Assembly: GCA_028554795.2 (NCBI GenBank)
Contig: CM068839.1
Span: forward strand, 86,077,540-86,141,539
DNA length: 64,000 nucleotides
Direction of reading: 5' to 3'
From: Sinohyriopsis cumingii
Lineage: Eukaryota > Mollusca > Bivalvia > Unionida > Unionidae
Notes under the pieces: model-generated
Told to the model about the DNA's origin: nothing
The model's input: the letters and a program-made list of their open reading frames with translations, nothing else
The model's database searches: none
Made by a program: the position numbers and the translations under genes
Part shown: positions 60,564-64,000 of the stretch, piece by piece
How positions within the stretch are numbered: the first letter of the stretch is position 1
Layout: every line of letters starts with the position of its first letter

Positions 60564-61461
60564 ATCTGGATGACATAATTATTTTCGGCAAAACTTTCGA
60601 CGAGGAGCTAAGCCGTCTACAGGAAGTTTTCACTCGATTGCAACAGGCGGGCCTTAAACTTCAACCCTCCAAGTGTCACTTGTTTGCACACAAAGTGGCA
60701 TTCTTAGGGCATATCGTGTCTGAAGAGGGGATTAAAACCGACCCTGAAAAAATCGAATCGGTGAAATCTTGGACTACACCAAGGAATGTGAAGGAGCTTC
60801 GCAGCTTCCTGGGGCTTTGTTCCTACTATAGGAGATTCGTAAAAGACTTTTCGTCAATCGCTAGTTGTTTACATAAACTGACAGGGTCATGAAGGGCGTT
60901 TAAATGGACTAAGGAGTGCGGAGAAGCGTTTGAAATGCTAAAGCTAAGTCAACAACAGCACCAATACTCACATACCCTGACATTTCAAAACAATTCATTT
61001 TGGATACTGATGTCAGTGAAAATGGAATCGGTGCAGTAATTTCCCAGGTTCACGAAGGTCGCGAAAAAGTCGTAGCGTATGGAAGTAGGACACTGTCAAA
61101 ATCAGAGCGATCCTATTGCGTGACACGGAAAGAATTACTTGCTATAGTGTACTTTGTGAAACATTTCAAGACATACTTGTATGGGAAACGATTTCTCATT
61201 CGGACTGATCACAATGCATTGCGTTGGCTTATGACGTTAAAGGACCCAGAAGGTCAACTGGCTAGATGGCTTGAGATGCTGGCTCAGTTTGACTTTGAAA
61301 TCATACACCGACCAGGACTGCGTCATCGAAATGCTGATGCATTATCAAGAAAGCCATGCCGACAATGCGGGAGACAAACGCATGTTGCACACATTGGAAA
61401 CGACGACGAGAAAAACGCACTACAAACAGTTGCAGTAAGTACGTTGTTCCAGAACTCATAA
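60564..61461 (+). pseudogene. Gypsy reverse transcriptase 3' part and RNase H
   Basis: Resumes after the LTR with the DDIIIFGK half of the YLDD box. The RT thumb (FLGHIVSEEGIKTDPEK, SFLGLCSYYRRF) ends at a stop near 60890. RNase H (61000-61461) has DTDVSENGIGAV, the E of RKELLAIVYF, RTDHNAL and the RNADALSR end. A stop and a frameshift lie between the two. Confidence 0.75.
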
Positions 61462-61654
61462 TAACGGTACGTATATATCGGCAGATATGGTATCAAAGCT
61501 GCTGAAATCTCAGCACGCCGATAATGACTTATCCATAGTTAGCCAGTGGGTGACTGATGGCGTAAGGCCATGCGGGAATGAAGTATCAGGCCAAAGCAAT
61601 GAAATTAACAGTTTATGGGCTCAGTAGGACCAACTGAAGTTTCACAATAGATTA

Positions 61655-63791
61655 TTGTGCCAGAGACACCAAACGTGTGATGGTAAAGCGGGACGTCATC
61701 CAGCTGTTGTCCCCTATGAGCTCAAGAAAAGTGTATTAAAATTTTCAAATGATAGTAAAACTGGAGGTCACCTAGGGATTTTAAAAACCCTTAATAAATT
61801 CAGGCAAGGATATTATTGGGTTGGACTACAACATGATGTTATGGACTGGTGTAGTACATGTGAAGTATGTGCAAGAAAAAAGTCCCCTGGCAAGAAGAGA
61901 AGAGCCCCGATGCAACTCTGCAAGTCAGGAAGTCCGATGGATAGAATAGCATTGGATATTATGGGACCGTTGCAAGAAACTTCACTTGGGAATAAATATA
62001 TTCTGGTAATTGGAGACTGTTTTACTCAATGGACAGAGGCAGTTGCACTGCCTAACCTGCATGCCACAGCCATAGCTAGTGTACTTGTTGAAGAGATAAT
62101 CTGTGGATTTGGCGTGCCCCGTCAAATTCATTCGGATAAAGGGACACAATTTGAATCTGAAATTTTCCAAGAAATGTGCAGATTACTGGGTATCGAAAAG
62201 ACAAGGACAACTGCTTACCACCCACAGGGCGATGGAATGGCTGAAAGGTTCAACAGAATGCTCGCTGTGATGCTTTCTGCATATGTAAATGAACATCAGG
62301 ATAACTGGGTAGTACTAATATTAGTACCCTTACTCGTACCTCGTGGACAGGGTACTAACATGAGCACATACGTGTTAATGGAGCAAGCCGGGTGTGATTC
62401 ACACCCGGCGCTCTTTTAACCTAATAGTAACACTTTAAACATATTCCTTGCATATAATCCAATAAACTGAGTAGTCCTCTTATTTAATACCGGAAGTATC
62501 GAAAATCATTGTAGAAATAGTTGTAAAATCTCGTTTACCTTTTTTAGCCGATATTTTCGTTTAGATCGTCCGCCATATTATTTCAAATAATGATTACTTC
62601 CGTTCTCAGCCTCGTTTGTTTGTGTGCCATATAAGGACATTGACGCCTTATTTGGAAATGTAAACAAATCGTAGTAAAAATTTGGCGCCGTTTGGGTCAG
62701 AAATTCTGCGCATTAAAAGTAAATACGGTTTATCGGCAACTTTGAAACTCACCAACAAGCGATTATTCGCACTTGATTGATAATAATATAGCGTAGAATA
62801 TCCAAAATATGGTTTGGCAAGCCTAAAGTAGAAAAGGGGTCACAGCGAGATTCTCGCGTTATCTGTCATGGCGGACAGTATAAGGTTAGAGTAACCATGC
62901 CAATTTATTTTATCGTGTAAGGGCTTAATAAATTCAAAATAAGCCAAACTTCTTTCACAACATGATTATACTTATGTAGTTGATTTCTACACTGTTTGTT
63001 TTTCTGACTTTAGTGATGAAATTTTTTGCTCCATTACATGATATTGGATCAGTTCGTAGCCACAACCACAACACAATCAAGTTGAGGCTACGACATCGTA
63101 GCTAGATAACTGGGATGAACACTTGCCATATTTAACAACGGCGTATCGCGCAGCTGTCCAAGAGTCTACAAATTTTACTACAAATTTCTTGATGCTTGGT
63201 AGGGAAGTGACCGTTCCACTCGATATTCAATTTGGACGGCCACCAGATACATATTCTCGAAATACCTGGGTTGAAAACCTTTCGGAAACGATGCGTTTAG
63301 CTCATTATTTTGCAAGGAACCACCTTAACCAAAGTATGTTACGCCAGAAGAGATTCTACGACAGTCGATTGAAATGGGAACAGTTCAAACCAGGTGATTT
63401 GGTTTGGGTTTACACTCCACAAAGGAAAACAGGACTGTCAAGTAAATTGCAGTCTTGGTGGAAGGGACCATTTCAAGTGGTTAAAAAACTCAGTGATGTG
63501 ACATACCGCGTAAAGTGTGGATATAGGGGCAAATCGCAAGTGATTCACGTTGACAGAATTAAATCCTGTAAAATTCGAGATAACAACGATAATGGGGATA
63601 TGCATCAGAGTGATGATGATATCGATGAGCATGACAATGCTAGCTATAATAATCTCGATGATACATCCAGAAATAAGGATCTACCTTGGCCGTACCCTAT
63701 GGAAAGTACCGCATCAGAACACCCGTTACCAACGACCCAGAATGGACGCCAAAGGCGACGCCCCAGCTGGTGGAAAGAATATATGTTTTAG
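61655..63791 (+). pseudogene. Gypsy integrase, split by a 795 bp insertion
   Basis: Zinc-binding HHCC-type region (GGHLGILKTL, CEVCARKK), rve core with LDIMGPLQ, IHSDKGTQFE and a degenerate glutamate block GDGMAERFNR. It is interrupted at 62309 and resumes at 63115 with the helical tail (LPYLTTAYRAAVQES) and a C-terminal WKGPFQVVKK module, ending at 63791. The remaining 200 bp of the window hold no gene that I can support. Confidence 0.75.
62310..63104. mobile_element. 795 bp non-coding insertion with 10 bp TSD
   Basis: Flanked by GATAACTGGG at 62300-62309 and 63105-63114. It starts at a 16 bp perfect palindrome (GTACTAATATTAGTAC, 62312-62327) and ends at a hairpin (GCTACGACATCGTAGC, 63087-63102). 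An inner hairpin GCCGGGTGT/ACACCCGGC lies at 62387-62409. No long terminal repeats and no coding capacity. A 9-11 bp duplication would fit Mutator-like elements; the class is uncertain. Confidence 0.65.
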
Positions 63792-64000
63792 ATAGAAACT
63801 TTAATTCCAAAATTCGTATGAGTTACTATAAACTTCAGTTGTGGAAATTTAAAAAGTAAAAAGTGCTGAAAGTGAATACCATTAAGTTAAAATAGGACTT
63901 ATCTGAAATATTCGGCTGGATATACGGTGTGTGACTATACATTTAGAACTCTTGAATTATACAATAGAGCTTGCTTATGCTAAACCAAAAGAACTTTAAT

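Overview
The window is eukaryotic DNA from an animal genome, made almost entirely of mobile and virus-like elements inserted into one another. There is no bacterial operon structure and no recognisable ordinary host gene. A tRNA-derived SINE with a V-type body, a Gypsy element and two LINEs suggest a marine invertebrate, perhaps a bivalve mollusc. That host call is inference and weak.

Layout. (1) 1-1085: a broken unknown gene on the minus strand. (2) 1085-6091: a 5'-truncated LINE (minus) with apurinic endonuclease, reverse transcriptase and RNase H, sitting in (3) 6092-13212: Polinton copy 1 (P1), an internally deleted, decayed Polinton/adintovirus. P1 interrupts the phospholipase gene of (4) about 13213-35030: a second, very different virus-like element (element V). 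Element V is present as at least two degenerate head-to-tail copies (alpha and beta). It encodes a packaging ATPase, double-jelly-roll capsid, penton, adenain-type protease, phage-tail-fibre-like protein, parvovirus-type PLA2, integrase and a PolB/helicase remnant. It carries a CR1-like LINE fragment (15.05-16.1 kb) and a 1.7 kb solo LTR (29249-30973) inside an HNH endonuclease gene. (5) 35700-35972: a SINE. (6) about 35990-63791: a Gypsy retrotransposon (gag-PR-RT-RH-INT). It is split at its YLDD box by a solo LTR of the same family as the one at 29 kb, and in its integrase by a 795 bp insert with a 10 bp target duplication. (7) 39929-59903: Polinton copy 2 (P2), 19,975 bp and essentially intact, inserted in that solo LTR. 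It has about 325 bp terminal inverted repeats and a perfect 6 bp target duplication (CAAAGA). The empty site can be read in the sister LTR at 29904-29909.

P2 carries a full virion set: protease, hexon-like capsid, penton, core-like proteins, membrane protein and packaging ATPase. It also has a protein-primed PolB and an integrase with a chromodomain. A host-interaction block holds a BIR/IAP-like protein next to three tandem paralogues with an F-box-like start. At both ends lie small accessory genes, each built as a cassette of promoter, coiled-coil or polyQ ORF, and 3' signal.

The most striking observation is that 3' signal. Every terminal accessory gene in P1 and P2 for which I can see a 3' end is followed by a 16 nt hairpin that matches, or nearly matches, the metazoan replication-dependent histone mRNA stem-loop. 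ACCCA or a variant follows it, then a purine-rich GAAAAGARAT element at an invariant 13 nt spacing, like the U7-binding histone downstream element. This suggests virus-like elements making histone-type, non-polyadenylated, S-phase-coupled early mRNAs. A divergent promoter with a perfect CRE (TGACGTCA), CCAAT boxes and paired TATA boxes drives the right-end pair and recalls adenovirus early promoters. Broken genes are described as found; none is reconstructed.
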